A stretch of 64,000 bases of DNA from Tatumella terrea (GCF_039523755.1 NZ_BAAAFX010000010.1:248001-312000), one strand, 5' to 3'; positions 50,525 through 59,566 are shown, numbered from the stretch's first letter. The notes: generated by a model not told the origin, from the sequence alone. Made by a program: numbers and translations.

Positions 50525-51565
50525 ATGTCTTATCAGTTAAGTGTCCTGGATAAGTGCCCGGTGAACGAGGGTGACACGACAACCGATGCATTACAGCGGG
50601 TAGTCGCGCTTGCTCAGGCTGCCGAGCGATGGGGTTACCGCCGTTTCTGGCTGGCGGAGCATCATAATACCTCAGGCCTCGCCAGCCCTTCCCCGGAGAT
50701 ACTTATCGCCTGGGTTCTGGCACAGACAAAGCATCTGAAAGTGGGGTCAGGGGGCGTAATGTTACAGCATTACAGTCCCTATAAAGTGGCAGAAAATTTT
50801 AATCTGCTGGCAGCACTCGCGCCCGGCAGAGTAGACCTGGGGATTGGCAAGGCGCCTGGCGGATTACCGTTATCGACAAAAGCACTGCAGGCGGCGCAGG
50901 ACCCCGATAAACAGGGGACTTTCGCCAGCCAGTTGCAGACCTTAGACAGTTTTCTGCAAATACCGGTACTGCCCTCGCAGGATGAACCGGCTCTGCGGGC
51001 AACTCCGGTCCCTGGTCAGGCGGCTGATAAGTACTTACTAGGGGCCAGTACCGATAGCGCAGCACTGGCGGCGTCCCTGGGCTGGAACTTTGTTTTTGCC
51101 GCACACCTGAACGGCGATCGGTCTCTGCTGCGAACATTCAGTGACTACTGGCAGGCGGCGACCCGGTTACCGGTCATTATTGCGGTGCAGATCATTGTCA
51201 GCGAAGACGCCGAAGAAGCCCGGCGGCAGGCAGCACAGTCTGAATTATGGCAGGTGGAACTGGAGGATGGCCGGCATGTGACGGTCGGTAGCGAAGCTCA
51301 GGCAGAGAGCTTTAGCCGCCAGAGCGATATCGCAGTGAAATCGGTAAGCCGCAAAGAAACCGCGATCCTCGCAGGGAATGCCCGTGAGGTGCTTGCTCAA
51401 CTGGATGACCTGCATCAGGCATTTTCGGTCAGTGAATTTATGCTGGATATGCCGTTAAGTCAGCCGGAGATCAGAATTAACACACTGCGTCTGCTGGCTC
51501 AGGAAAGAGAGCACTCTGCGGCCCGTAGAGTCTCCCCCGTCACGACAGAAAGTTCTGTCGCCTGA
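50525..51565 (+). CDS. LLM-class flavin-dependent oxidoreductase (MsnO8-like)
   Basis: A 346-residue luciferase-like protein. Blocks WGYRRFWLAEHHNTSGLASPSPEILI, GSGGVMLQHYSPYKVAENFNLLAALAPGRVDLGIGKAPGG are typical of the MsnO8/YhbW-type subgroup. It probably uses reduced FMN; the substrate is unknown. It is the first gene of the second organosulfur-type cluster, 90 bp before a DszA-like monooxygenase. The upstream 240 bp (50282-50524) contains an imperfect hairpin behind the yceI-like gene and the presumed operon promoter. Confidence 0.9.
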   Translation: MSYQLSVLDKCPVNEGDTTTDALQRVVALAQAAERWGYRRFWLAEHHNTSGLASPSPEILIAWVLAQTKHLKVGSGGVMLQHYSPYKVAENFNLLAALAPGRVDLGIGKAPGGLPLSTKALQAAQDPDKQGTFASQLQTLDSFLQIPVLPSQDEPALRATPVPGQAADKYLLGASTDSAALAASLGWNFVFAAHLNGDRSLLRTFSDYWQAATRLPVIIAVQIIVSEDAEEARRQAAQSELWQVELEDGRHVTVGSEAQAESFSRQSDIAVKSVSRKETAILAGNAREVLAQLDDLHQAFSVSEFMLDMPLSQPEIRINTLRLLAQEREHSAARRVSPVTTESSVA

Positions 51566-51655
51566 CGTCCGGGCGACGGTGAATGCCCGGTCCGGTCGTT
51601 ATACCGGCCGGTGAATACCATTTATTTTCTGAAATATTTATCTCCCGGAGGAGCT

Positions 51656-52993
51656 ATGTCCAATAAAAGGCAATTACGACTAGGTACGATCTTACACGGC
51701 GCATCCGGAAATATGTCCGCCTGGCGACATCCTTCAGCCACCGCAGACGCCAGTATTAATTTTGACTTTGCCCGTGAAACCGCCAGAAAAGCGGAAGAAG
51801 GGAAACTGGATTTTTTATTTATTGCTGACGGTTTATATATTAATGAAAAATCGATTCCCCATTTTCTTAACCGGTTTGAACCCCTGACGCTTTTATCTGC
51901 ACTGGCGGGAGCCACCCGCCATCTGGGATTAGTCGGCACCGTCTCAACCTCTTACAGTGATCCGTTTACCGTCGCCAGGCAGTTCGCCAGTCTGGATCAT
52001 CTGAGTGGCGGCAGAGCCGGCTGGAATGTTGTGACCTCGCCGCTGGAAGGGTCTGCAAAAAACTACTCCCGTGAACATCACCCTGAACATGCCCTGCGTT
52101 ACCGTATTGCCGATGAGTATCTGGAGGTAGTTAAAGGATTGTGGGATTCCTGGGAAGAAGATGCTTTCATCCGCAACAAAGCCACGGGGGAGTTTTTTGA
52201 TAAAAATAAACTTCATCCGCTGAACCATAATGGCCCGTTTTTCCGGGTTGCCGGTCCTCTCAATATTGGCCGTACCCCGCAGGGAAGACCGGTAATTTTC
52301 CAGGCCGGTGCTTCCAGCGACGGTAAAAAACTGGCCGCGAAACATGCCGATGCTATTTTTACCCACCAATACACGCTCAGCGAAGCGCAGCGCTTTTACC
52401 GCGATGTTAAACAACAACTGGCCGGACATCAGCGTCACCCGGATGACTTACATATTTTTCAGGGCGTCTCTGTCATCGTCGGGGAGGATGCGCAGGACGT
52501 AGAACGCCAGTATCAGCAGACGGCTGCCCTGGTCTCGATTGAAAATGCGCTGAATTATCTTGGCCGTTATTTTGAACACCACGATTTCAGCCAGTATGCG
52601 CTGGACGAACCTTTCCCTGATATCGGTGAGCTGGGCGGCAACAGTTTCCGCAGTACGACGGATCACATTAAACAGCAGGCCCGCGAACGGGGTTTAACGC
52701 TGCGTCAGGTCGCTCTGGAAGCCGCGACACCTCGTCCGGTATTTCATGGCACACCGGAACAGATCGCTGATGAGATGCAACGCTGGTTTGAGAATGAGGG
52801 GGCCGACGGGTTCATTATTCAGGCTGGCACTCCTGAAGTGTTCCCGCGCTTTGTTGACCAGGTGATCCCGTTATTACAAGCCAGAGGCCTTTTCCGGAAA
52901 GAGTACCCGGGAACCACTCTGCGTGAATCGTTTGATTTGCCGCTTCCGGAAAACCAGTTTGCCCGATCGTCACATTTACAGGAGGTTGTATGA
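51656..52993 (+). CDS. FMN-dependent monooxygenase, NtaA/SnaA/DszA family (second copy)
   Basis: A 445-residue class C flavin monooxygenase, paralogous to the one at 2284-3609: shared blocks are FASLDHLSGGRAGWNVVTS, HFFRV-like GPFFRVAGPLNI.R.PQGRPV, and GTPEQIADEMQRWFENEGADGF. The start at 51656 has GGAGGAGC upstream. In Bacillus, a homologue (YxeK) acts with an acetyltransferase and amino-acid ABC importer to open S-(2-succino)cysteine; the same gene set follows here. The stop overlaps the next start (ATGA). The natural substrate is therefore guessed to be an N-acetylated S-substituted cysteine. Confidence 0.9.
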   Translation: MSNKRQLRLGTILHGASGNMSAWRHPSATADASINFDFARETARKAEEGKLDFLFIADGLYINEKSIPHFLNRFEPLTLLSALAGATRHLGLVGTVSTSYSDPFTVARQFASLDHLSGGRAGWNVVTSPLEGSAKNYSREHHPEHALRYRIADEYLEVVKGLWDSWEEDAFIRNKATGEFFDKNKLHPLNHNGPFFRVAGPLNIGRTPQGRPVIFQAGASSDGKKLAAKHADAIFTHQYTLSEAQRFYRDVKQQLAGHQRHPDDLHIFQGVSVIVGEDAQDVERQYQQTAALVSIENALNYLGRYFEHHDFSQYALDEPFPDIGELGGNSFRSTTDHIKQQARERGLTLRQVALEAATPRPVFHGTPEQIADEMQRWFENEGADGFIIQAGTPEVFPRFVDQVIPLLQARGLFRKEYPGTTLRESFDLPLPENQFARSSHLQEVV

Positions 52994-53931
52994 TTTCAGG
53001 TCTGGCGCTGCGCGCACTGGCATTAGCAGGCACTATGGCGGTGGTTTCCGCCAATGCCGCGGATGTCACCATCAATAACACGGATATTAATCTGACTAAA
53101 AACGCTCAGCCAGTGAATACCCCGAAAAACCCTGCGGCCATCGCGCAAATTCCGAAAGGTTACCATTTTATTCATCCGGGAGAGTTTACGGTTGCCGTCA
53201 GTGGCACGACATCCCCGCCACTGAGCGTACTGGCGAATGATAATAAAACGCTGATCGGCAGTGAACCTGATATTGCCCGGCTGATTGCCGATAGCCTTGG
53301 GCTAAAACTGCATATTGTGCCGGCCTCCTGGGATGACTGGCCGCTGGGAGTGATCAGCGGAAAATATGATGCGGCTATTTCAAATATTACGGTGACCCGT
53401 GAGAGAAAAAAGAAGTTTGATTTCGTCACCTATCGTCGCGATTTATTAGGGTTTTATGTCAAAAAATCCTCGAAAATCAAAGCAATTACCAAAGCAGCGG
53501 ACATTGCAGGGCTGAAAATTATTGTCGGTTCAGGGACGAATCAGGAAGCGATTCTGCTGGCATGGGATAAAGAAAACCGCAGTCACGGACTGGCACCTTT
53601 CACACCTGTCTATACCCAGGACGGTGCCACCGAAACGCTGGATCTGCAGTCAGGACGGGCAGATGCCTATTTTGGCCCGCACGTACTGGGAGCCTGGAAA
53701 GCCGCCAACGGAGGAAATTTACGTTTCGTCGGTGCAGTGGATGGCGGATGGCCTAAGGCCGCACATATCGCCGTGACCCTTAAAAAAGGGAGTGGTCTGA
53801 CCCGGGCGATACAGACAGCCATTAACGGGACAATCGCGAACGGTGATTATCAGAAAGTCCTGGATCGCTGGGGAGAAGGCCTGGAAGGGATCCCGTCGGC
53901 TGAAATTAATCCTCCCGGGCTGGGCGATTAG
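52990..53931 (+). CDS. Amino-acid-type ABC substrate-binding protein A
   Basis: A 313-residue family 3 periplasmic binding protein with a signal peptide (cleavage near ANA-AD). Family blocks are GSEPDIARLIADSLGLKLHIVP, WDDWPLGVISGKYDAAISNITVTRERKKKFDF and GSGTNQEAIL. It resembles the cystine/polar amino acid group. It is coupled to the monooxygenase by ATGA overlap. A paralogous binding protein ends the operon (56174-57085), sharing the PVNT...IPKG(Y/F).F.HPGE N-terminal region, so two ligands or affinities may feed one permease. Confidence 0.92.
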   Translation: MISGLALRALALAGTMAVVSANAADVTINNTDINLTKNAQPVNTPKNPAAIAQIPKGYHFIHPGEFTVAVSGTTSPPLSVLANDNKTLIGSEPDIARLIADSLGLKLHIVPASWDDWPLGVISGKYDAAISNITVTRERKKKFDFVTYRRDLLGFYVKKSSKIKAITKAADIAGLKIIVGSGTNQEAILLAWDKENRSHGLAPFTPVYTQDGATETLDLQSGRADAYFGPHVLGAWKAANGGNLRFVGAVDGGWPKAAHIAVTLKKGSGLTRAIQTAINGTIANGDYQKVLDRWGEGLEGIPSAEINPPGLGD

Positions 53932-53940
53932 GAGCGTGTT

Positions 53941-54471
53941 ATGGCACAGAGGAGATTCCGGGTGATTTCTCCCGGGGCGGCAGAGCTGCAGCCTGTTCTG
54001 ACCGGGTTGTTTGCTGAATATCGGCAGCGTTATGGCGACTACTTTTCCGGACATACGGAAGAGGATCCGCCGGAACGCTATACCGCACCGGAGGGACTCT
54101 TTCTGGTGCTGGAAGACGCCGGAGAAATCATCGCGACGGGGGCGTATAAGCCATACCGTGGACATACCGCCGAGATAAAACGGATCTGGACAGATAAAAC
54201 ACTTCGCGGGCAGGGGATTGCCCGCAGTCTGGTCAGTGAACTTGAGCGGTATGCCATCGACGCCGGTTACCGGGAAATGTATCTGACCACAGGATTCCGG
54301 CAACCGGAAGCTGTAGCACTGTATCTCTCTCTGGGCTATCAACCCGGTTTTGATATTCATCGTGATTTTGAAGAATACAGCCGTGCCCCCTACGACGGGC
54401 GGCTGAGGTTTACCAAAACGCTGGTGGCACCTGCCTGTTACGCGAATAAAGGAGCGAATGCCCATGTCTGA
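53941..54471 (+). CDS. GNAT-family N-acetyltransferase
   Basis: A 176-residue GCN5-related acetyltransferase with the acetyl-CoA loop RGQGIARSLV and a C-terminal motif GYREMYLTTGFRQPEAVALYLSLGY. It begins 9 nt after the binding-protein gene and slightly overlaps the permease. By analogy with the Bacillus yxe/ytm sulfur operons it would acetylate an S-substituted cysteine before monooxygenase attack. No deacetylase gene lies in the operon, so that step would need an enzyme elsewhere. Confidence 0.88.
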   Translation: MAQRRFRVISPGAAELQPVLTGLFAEYRQRYGDYFSGHTEEDPPERYTAPEGLFLVLEDAGEIIATGAYKPYRGHTAEIKRIWTDKTLRGQGIARSLVSELERYAIDAGYREMYLTTGFRQPEAVALYLSLGYQPGFDIHRDFEEYSRAPYDGRLRFTKTLVAPACYANKGANAHV

Positions 54472-55411
54472 TTTACCTTTATCACAGAAAATTGTACCGG
54501 CACGGTACCCCTGGCGCATCGCAGGAACGATACTCTCGGTACTGATATTTGCCGGTATTATCCAGTCTGTGGCTCTGAACCCGCGCTGGGAATGGCCGGT
54601 TTTTGCTAAGTGGTTTTTTAACCCGGTGATCCTGGAAGGGCTGGGGCGGACGTTACTGATCACCGTTTTCAGTGCGTTACTGAGTGTGATCCTTGGCGGT
54701 GCGCTGGCGATGGCACGGCTTTCTCAGTCGCCGTTACTCAAGGCGCTGGCCTGGGGATATATCTGGTTATTCCGTTCACTGCCGCTGATTGTGGTGCTGA
54801 TTATTCTTTATAACTTCTCTTACCTGTATGACACGTTATCGCTGGGGCTGCCTTTTACCTCTCTGAGCTGGGGACATTTTCAGACCATCAATGTGCTGGG
54901 ACAGTTCCAGACGGCCGTCGTCGGGCTGACTCTGGTACAAAGTGCCTATACGGCAGAAGTGATCCGCGGCGGATTCCAGTCGGTCGATTACGGACAATAT
55001 GAAGCTGCCGCGGCACTCGGATTACCGGTCTGGCGTCGTACATGGCGTATTATTCTGCCGCAGGCCTTGCGTTCTATTCTGCCGACCGGTTTCAACGAAC
55101 TGATTGGTCTGGTGAAAGGCACCTCCGTCGTTTATGTGCTGGCCATGCCAGAACTCTTTTATACCATCCAGATGATTTATAACCGCAATCAGGAAGTGAT
55201 CCCATTACTGATGGTCGGTGCCTGCTGGTATCTGGTGATCACCAGTGTATTGGCCGTTATTCAGTTACTGGTCGAAAAACTGATGGCGAAAAGCGAACGC
55301 AAAGCTCTTCCCCAGTCTGTATCGCCCGCGGTCGCCGCGGTGACGCCGGTCCCGGCGTTGAGCAAAAGCAGTCATCTGCCTCAGGAGATTTCTTATGTCC
55401 GCAACAGTTAA
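54464..55411 (+). CDS. Amino-acid-type ABC permease
   Basis: A 315-residue HisM/GlnP-type permease with about six membrane helices and the EAA loop YEAAAALGLPVWRRTWRIILPQALRSILP. A polar C-terminal tail of about 40 residues follows the last helix. ATG 54464 is preferred to 54458 because GGAG at 54451 is 9 nt away rather than 3. Only one permease gene is present, so it probably acts as a homodimer. It overlaps the ATPase gene by 17 bp. Confidence 0.92.
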   Translation: MSDLPLSQKIVPARYPWRIAGTILSVLIFAGIIQSVALNPRWEWPVFAKWFFNPVILEGLGRTLLITVFSALLSVILGGALAMARLSQSPLLKALAWGYIWLFRSLPLIVVLIILYNFSYLYDTLSLGLPFTSLSWGHFQTINVLGQFQTAVVGLTLVQSAYTAEVIRGGFQSVDYGQYEAAAALGLPVWRRTWRIILPQALRSILPTGFNELIGLVKGTSVVYVLAMPELFYTIQMIYNRNQEVIPLLMVGACWYLVITSVLAVIQLLVEKLMAKSERKALPQSVSPAVAAVTPVPALSKSSHLPQEISYVRNS

Positions 55412-56174
55412 TCCGCAGGGAAAGATCTCCATCAGCGGGATCAGTAAAACCTATGGCCACTTTCATGCACTGAAAGATATCGATCTTGAGATCCCGCCAG
55501 GCTCCGTGACGGTGATCCTGGGACCGTCCGGTTCAGGTAAATCGACATTACTCCGTACCATTAACCATCTCGAAAAACCGGATGCCGGTTTTATCCGGAT
55601 CGACGAAGAATACATCGGCTACCGGCAAAAAAACGGCAAACTCTATGAACTGAAAGAGAAAGACATTCTGAAACAACGACTGAATGTCGGCTATGTGTTC
55701 CAGAACTTTAACCTGTTTCCTCATCTCAGTGTCCTCGATAATATTATTGAAGCCCCGGTCGTACATAAACGTCTCTCGCGGCCCGAGGCCATCACACGGG
55801 CTGAACAGTTACTGAAATCCGTCGGATTACAGAATAAAATTCATGCCTGGTCACGGCATCTTTCCGGAGGACAACAGCAACGGGTTGCCATCGCCCGTGC
55901 ACTGGCGCTGGAGCCCAGGGTGCTGCTGTTTGATGAACCCACCTCAGCACTGGATCCTGAACTGGTGGGTGAAGTACTGGAAGTGATAGCACAGCTGGCG
56001 AAGTCAGGGAGAACGCTGGTGATCGTCACGCATGAGATAGGATTTGCCCGTCAGGTTGCTGACCAGGTCGTGTTTATGGTGGACGGGAAAATTGTAGAGC
56101 AGGGGACCAGTGACCAGGTACTGAATCATCCGCGACATGTCAGAACACAAAATTTCCTGGCGAGTGTACTCTGA
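55395..56174 (+). CDS. Amino-acid-type ABC ATPase (GlnQ-like)
   Basis: A 259-residue ATPase with Walker A GPSGSGKSTLLR, Q-loop VFQNFNLFPHLSVLDN, signature LSGGQQQRVAIARAL and Walker B VLLFDEPTSALDPELVGEVL, all typical of polar amino-acid importers. It powers the permease encoded upstream. The stop overlaps the following binding-protein start by one base (TGATG). Confidence 0.95.
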   Translation: MSATVNPQGKISISGISKTYGHFHALKDIDLEIPPGSVTVILGPSGSGKSTLLRTINHLEKPDAGFIRIDEEYIGYRQKNGKLYELKEKDILKQRLNVGYVFQNFNLFPHLSVLDNIIEAPVVHKRLSRPEAITRAEQLLKSVGLQNKIHAWSRHLSGGQQQRVAIARALALEPRVLLFDEPTSALDPELVGEVLEVIAQLAKSGRTLVIVTHEIGFARQVADQVVFMVDGKIVEQGTSDQVLNHPRHVRTQNFLASVL

Positions 56175-57085
56175 TGAAGCGTTTTATATGGCGGCCGGGT
56201 TATCTGCTGTTACTGATGACGGTAGCTGCTCCCCTTTTTGCACAGACACAGCCGGATTTAAATGCGAACCAGACCCCGGTGAATACCGCGGTATCAGCGT
56301 CAGCCGTGGCATTGATCCCTAAAGGTTTCCGGTTTGCCCATCCGGGGGAACTGACGGTCGCTATTTCGGCCATGAATTCACCCCCGCTCTCGCTGCTGGG
56401 AAATGATAATAAAAGCCGTATCGGTAGTGACCCGGATATCGCCAGGCTGCTGGCCGACGGACTTGGCCTGAAGTTACGGCTGGTTCCTGTCTCCTGGGAA
56501 GAATGGCCTTTAGGGATTAGCAGCGGGCGATACGATGCTGCATTGGTGAATATTGCGGTCACCGAAGATCGTAAGAAGAAGTATGACTTTGCGACTTACC
56601 GGACGGACTCGCTGGCTTTCAGTGTCAGGCAGAACAGCCCTATACGGCAGATCCGGGATGCCCGTGATGTGTCCGGGTTAAAAGTCGTGGTTGGCTCGGG
56701 GACTAATCAGGAACGGATATTACTGGGATGGAACCAGCAGAATAAGCGTCAGCATTTACCGGAGGCAACACCGGTCTATCTGACCGATGATGCTGCCGTT
56801 AACCTGGCGTTGCTGTCAGGCCGGGTAGATGTTCTGTTTGGCCCTCAGTCTGCGGCCAGCTATAAAGCCGCATTAACGGGGAAAACACGGGTTGTCGGAC
56901 TGGGGCCTAAACTCGCGCAGGTCGCGGTGACGACGAAAAAAGGTAACGGGCTGGTGTATGCGTTACAGGCGGCGCTGAACAGCAGTATCAAAAACGGAAC
57001 CTATCAGCAGGTGATGACCCGCTGGGGAGAACAGAAAGAGGCCGTGACTGCCTCGAAGGTCAATCCTCCCGGCATTACTTATTAA
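56174..57085 (+). CDS. Amino-acid-type ABC substrate-binding protein B
   Basis: A 303-residue family 3 binding protein with a signal peptide (LLLLMTVAAPLFA-QT). It is a clear paralogue of the protein at 52990-53931: GSDPDIARLLADGLGLKLRLVP, WEEWPLGISSGRYDAALVNIAVTEDRKKKYDF and GSGTNQERILLGW align block by block, and both end near NPPG. It is the last gene of the operon. Having two binding proteins for one permease suggests a wider substrate range. Confidence 0.92.
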   Translation: MKRFIWRPGYLLLLMTVAAPLFAQTQPDLNANQTPVNTAVSASAVALIPKGFRFAHPGELTVAISAMNSPPLSLLGNDNKSRIGSDPDIARLLADGLGLKLRLVPVSWEEWPLGISSGRYDAALVNIAVTEDRKKKYDFATYRTDSLAFSVRQNSPIRQIRDARDVSGLKVVVGSGTNQERILLGWNQQNKRQHLPEATPVYLTDDAAVNLALLSGRVDVLFGPQSAASYKAALTGKTRVVGLGPKLAQVAVTTKKGNGLVYALQAALNSSIKNGTYQQVMTRWGEQKEAVTASKVNPPGITY

Positions 57086-57208
57086 TCGGAGAGACCGGCA
57101 CCGTGCCGGTCTCTCTGTGGTATCAGTCTCGCGGGATTGACGCGGTGCTGATACCGCAGACCTGTCGCCTGCCAAAAAAACACCGTGTACAGCGCCACAA
57201 CTTCCTGC

Positions 57209-57423
57209 AACCTTAGCCCCAAAGCATGACTGAATCATAAAAATCTGCTCTTCTGAACCCTGCCAATAACCAATAACCAATAACCAATAACCAATAACCA
57301 ATAACCAATAACCAATAACCAATAACCAATAACCAATAACCAATAACCAATAACCAACGGCAATCTGCAATTTCCCGGAACCTTAGCCCCGCAGTATGAC
57401 CGAATCATAAAAATCTGCTCTTC
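57209..57423 (+). repeat. Pair of 45-bp direct repeats flanking the heptamer array
   Basis: AACCTTAGCCCC followed by an AGYATGAYYGAATCATAAA core and AATCTGCTCTTC occurs at 57209-57253 and again at 57379-57423 with few substitutions. The copies are 170 bp apart and bracket the CCAATAA array. They may be traces of a duplication that enclosed the array. Confidence 0.8.
57263..57353 (+). repeat. Thirteen tandem CCAATAA heptamers
   Basis: Thirteen uninterrupted copies of the 7-mer CCAATAA (91 bp), followed by a partial copy CCAA. Perfect identity suggests an actively slipping variable-number tandem repeat. It lies in non-coding DNA between two convergent operons, so length change should not alter any protein. 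Confidence 0.95.
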
Positions 57424-57621
57424 GGCATCCGGCCAACGGCAATCTGACTTCCGGCGACCCTTTGAGTATCGAATAGTCAGTGCAGCAGAGCAGAGATATC
57501 AGGTAATGGCTCATCGCAGAGGCAGAAACAGCAGCAGGCAGAGGAGAATTCCGGACGTTACGAAGAAGGGCCCCGGGGGATTCGGTACGGTGACCCCGGG
57601 TATTTGTTCCCTGATTGACGG

Positions 57622-57652
57622 AAAAAAAGGAAAGCGGGGGGCTTCTCCCCGC
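57622..57652 (-). terminator. Rho-independent terminator of the gsi operon
   Basis: GC-rich stem GCGGGG/CCCCGC at 57634-57652 with a 7-nt loop, followed on the minus strand by TTTCCTTTTTTT. It lies about 20 bp behind the gsiD stop. Confidence 0.7.
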
Positions 57653-57671
57653 CGGGTTTGCCGGAGCGGGT

Positions 57672-58589
57672 TTACCTGCCGTTATCCCCGCGCAGTTTCG
57701 GGTCCAGAGCATCCCGCAGCCCGTCACCCAGCAGATTAAAGGCCAGTACGGTCAGGAAGATAGCGAGGCAGGGGAAAATAGCGACGTGCGGCGCCATCAC
57801 CATATCCGCCCGGGCTTCGTTCAGCATCGCTCCCCATTCCGGGGTCGGTGGCTGGGCACCGAGGCCGATAAACGAGAGGCTGGCCGCCGAAATAATCGAA
57901 ATACCGATCCGCATCGTAAAATAAACCACGATGGATGAGAGGGTGCCGGGCAGTATATGCCGCCATAAGATATGGCGGTCTGAAGCACCGATACTGCGCG
58001 CCGCTTCGATAAAGGTTTGCCGCTTCAGTACCAGGGTATTCCCCCGTACCAGCCGGGCGAACGCGGGAATACTGAAAATGGCCACGGCGAGAATGACGTT
58101 GGACATGCCACTGCCCATGATAGCCACAATCGCAATCGCCAGCAGGATCCCCGGGAAGGCGAACAGCACATCGCAGATACGCATAATGACCCGGTCACAC
58201 CAGCCTTCATAATAGCCAGCCAGCAGACCCAGCAGGGTGCCAATCACTGAGCCGATCGCCACAGAAAACACGCCTGCCAGCAGAGAGATCCGCGTACCGA
58301 CCAGTACCCGGCTGAAAATATCCCGTCCCAGCGAGTCGACCCCGAACCAGTGCACCAGTGTCGGCCCCTGGTCTAACCGGTCATAATCAAAATACATTTC
58401 TGCATTGTAGGGACTTATCCACGGGGCGATCACCGCCAGAATCAGTAACAGCAGGATAAAGACCGCCGCAGCGATGGCCACCGGCTGTTGCCGGAAGCGG
58501 TGCAGGAACTCCCGCCACGGTGTGCGCGGCCGGTGTTCGCTCAGCAGCGGCATCGCTTTCAGCGCTGCATCACGTCGCCAGTTTTTCAT
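57672..58589 (-). CDS. gsiD: Glutathione ABC importer permease GsiD
   Basis: A 305-residue DppC-type permease, near the 303 residues of E. coli GsiD. Blocks are WREFLHRFRQQPVAIAA, VHWFGVDSLGRDIFSRVLVGTRISL, the EAA loop FIEAARSIGASDRHILWRHILPGTLSS and the C-terminal FLTVLAFNLLGDGLRDALDPKL. It forms the inner-membrane channel with GsiC for glutathione uptake. It is the last gene of the operon iaaA-gsiABCD, 9 nt behind gsiC. Confidence 0.95.
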   Translation of the reverse strand: MKNWRRDAALKAMPLLSEHRPRTPWREFLHRFRQQPVAIAAAVFILLLLILAVIAPWISPYNAEMYFDYDRLDQGPTLVHWFGVDSLGRDIFSRVLVGTRISLLAGVFSVAIGSVIGTLLGLLAGYYEGWCDRVIMRICDVLFAFPGILLAIAIVAIMGSGMSNVILAVAIFSIPAFARLVRGNTLVLKRQTFIEAARSIGASDRHILWRHILPGTLSSIVVYFTMRIGISIISAASLSFIGLGAQPPTPEWGAMLNEARADMVMAPHVAIFPCLAIFLTVLAFNLLGDGLRDALDPKLRGDNGR

Positions 58590-58598
58590 TGTGATCCT

Positions 58599-59519
58599 TC
58601 AGCGGTAACGGATAGCCGGATTGATCGCCGCATATAACAGATCAACCAGCAAATTAATCAGAATAAATTCAAAGGAGAACAGCAGAACCTCTCCCTGAAT
58701 CACCGGATAGTCGCGCATGGAAACCGAATCGATAAGTAACCTGCCGAGGCCCGGCCAGTTAAACACCACTTCCACCACAATAGAGCCGCCCAGCAGAAAG
58801 CCGAACTGCAGGCCCATCATGGTCACGACCGGGATCATCGCATTGCGCAGACCGTGTTTAAAAATTACCGAGAATTCAGAGGCCCCTTTCGCCCGGGCGG
58901 TGCGCATATAATCTTCCCGCATGACCTCAATAAAAGAGGAACGGGTGAAGCGGGCCATCACCGCCGCTACCCCGGCACCCAGGGTCAGCGATGGCAGAAT
59001 ATAGTGCTGCCAGCTGCCGGCACCGACGGTCGGCAGCCAGCCAAGCTGTACAGAAAAAATCTGCATCAGCAGCATGCCCAGCGCAAAGGCCGGGAATGAA
59101 ATCCCCGAGACGGCCAGCAGCATACCGAGCTTATCCGGCCAGCGATTCCGCCATACCGCCGAAATTAACCCGATGATTAATCCGAAGACACAGGCCCAGA
59201 CCATGCTGGTCAGTGTCAGCAGCAGGGTCGGCATAAAACGCATGGCAATTTCCTGGCTGACCGGCCGCTGTGACACCATCGACTGGCCCAGGTCGCCGTG
59301 CAGTAATCGCACCAGATAATTCCAGAACTGCTGCGGTAACGGCAGGTCCAGCCCCAGACGGTGACGGACCATCGCCACCACGGCTTCGTCGGCATTCGCA
59401 CCGGCCTGCAGGCGTGCCGGGTCCCCCGGCAGCAGATGCACAAACAGAAAGACCAGCACCGTCACGATGATAAGCGTCGGGATCATCCCCAGCAGACGTT
59501 TGATAAAATAATTAAGCAT
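58599..59519 (-). CDS. gsiC: Glutathione ABC importer permease GsiC
   Basis: A 306-residue DppB-type permease matching E. coli GsiC in length and sequence (MLNYFIKRLLGMIPTLIIVTVLVFLFVHLLPGDPAR; GHYILPSLTLGAGVAAVMARFTRSSFIEVM; FNWPGLGRLLIDSVSMRDYPVIQG). It partners GsiD. The gene order and tight spacing are those of the E. coli locus. Confidence 0.96.
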   Translation of the reverse strand: MLNYFIKRLLGMIPTLIIVTVLVFLFVHLLPGDPARLQAGANADEAVVAMVRHRLGLDLPLPQQFWNYLVRLLHGDLGQSMVSQRPVSQEIAMRFMPTLLLTLTSMVWACVFGLIIGLISAVWRNRWPDKLGMLLAVSGISFPAFALGMLLMQIFSVQLGWLPTVGAGSWQHYILPSLTLGAGVAAVMARFTRSSFIEVMREDYMRTARAKGASEFSVIFKHGLRNAMIPVVTMMGLQFGFLLGGSIVVEVVFNWPGLGRLLIDSVSMRDYPVIQGEVLLFSFEFILINLLVDLLYAAINPAIRYR

Positions 59520-59566
59520 GCACAGTCCCGGTGGCAGGGGGCAGGCGTCACCGCCTGCCCGATCAG

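Larger units (their letters stand above)
57086..57671. other. Non-coding spacer with short repeats
   Basis: About 585 bp between the convergent ABC operon and gsiD. It holds a heptamer array, two flanking 45-bp direct repeats and the gsi terminator, each listed separately. ORFs crossing the array are periodic artefacts. No gene is seen. Confidence 0.7.

Noticed and set aside
57263..57353. Heptamer array considered as a replication iteron set or CRISPR
   Set aside because: Units are contiguous 7-mers with no spacers, and no replication or cas gene is nearby.
56963..57370. Minus-strand ORF with repeated YWLLVIG units resembling a membrane repeat protein
   Set aside because: It is the translation of the CCAATAA heptamer array running into the 3' end of the binding-protein gene in antisense; the period-7 repeat creates the pattern.
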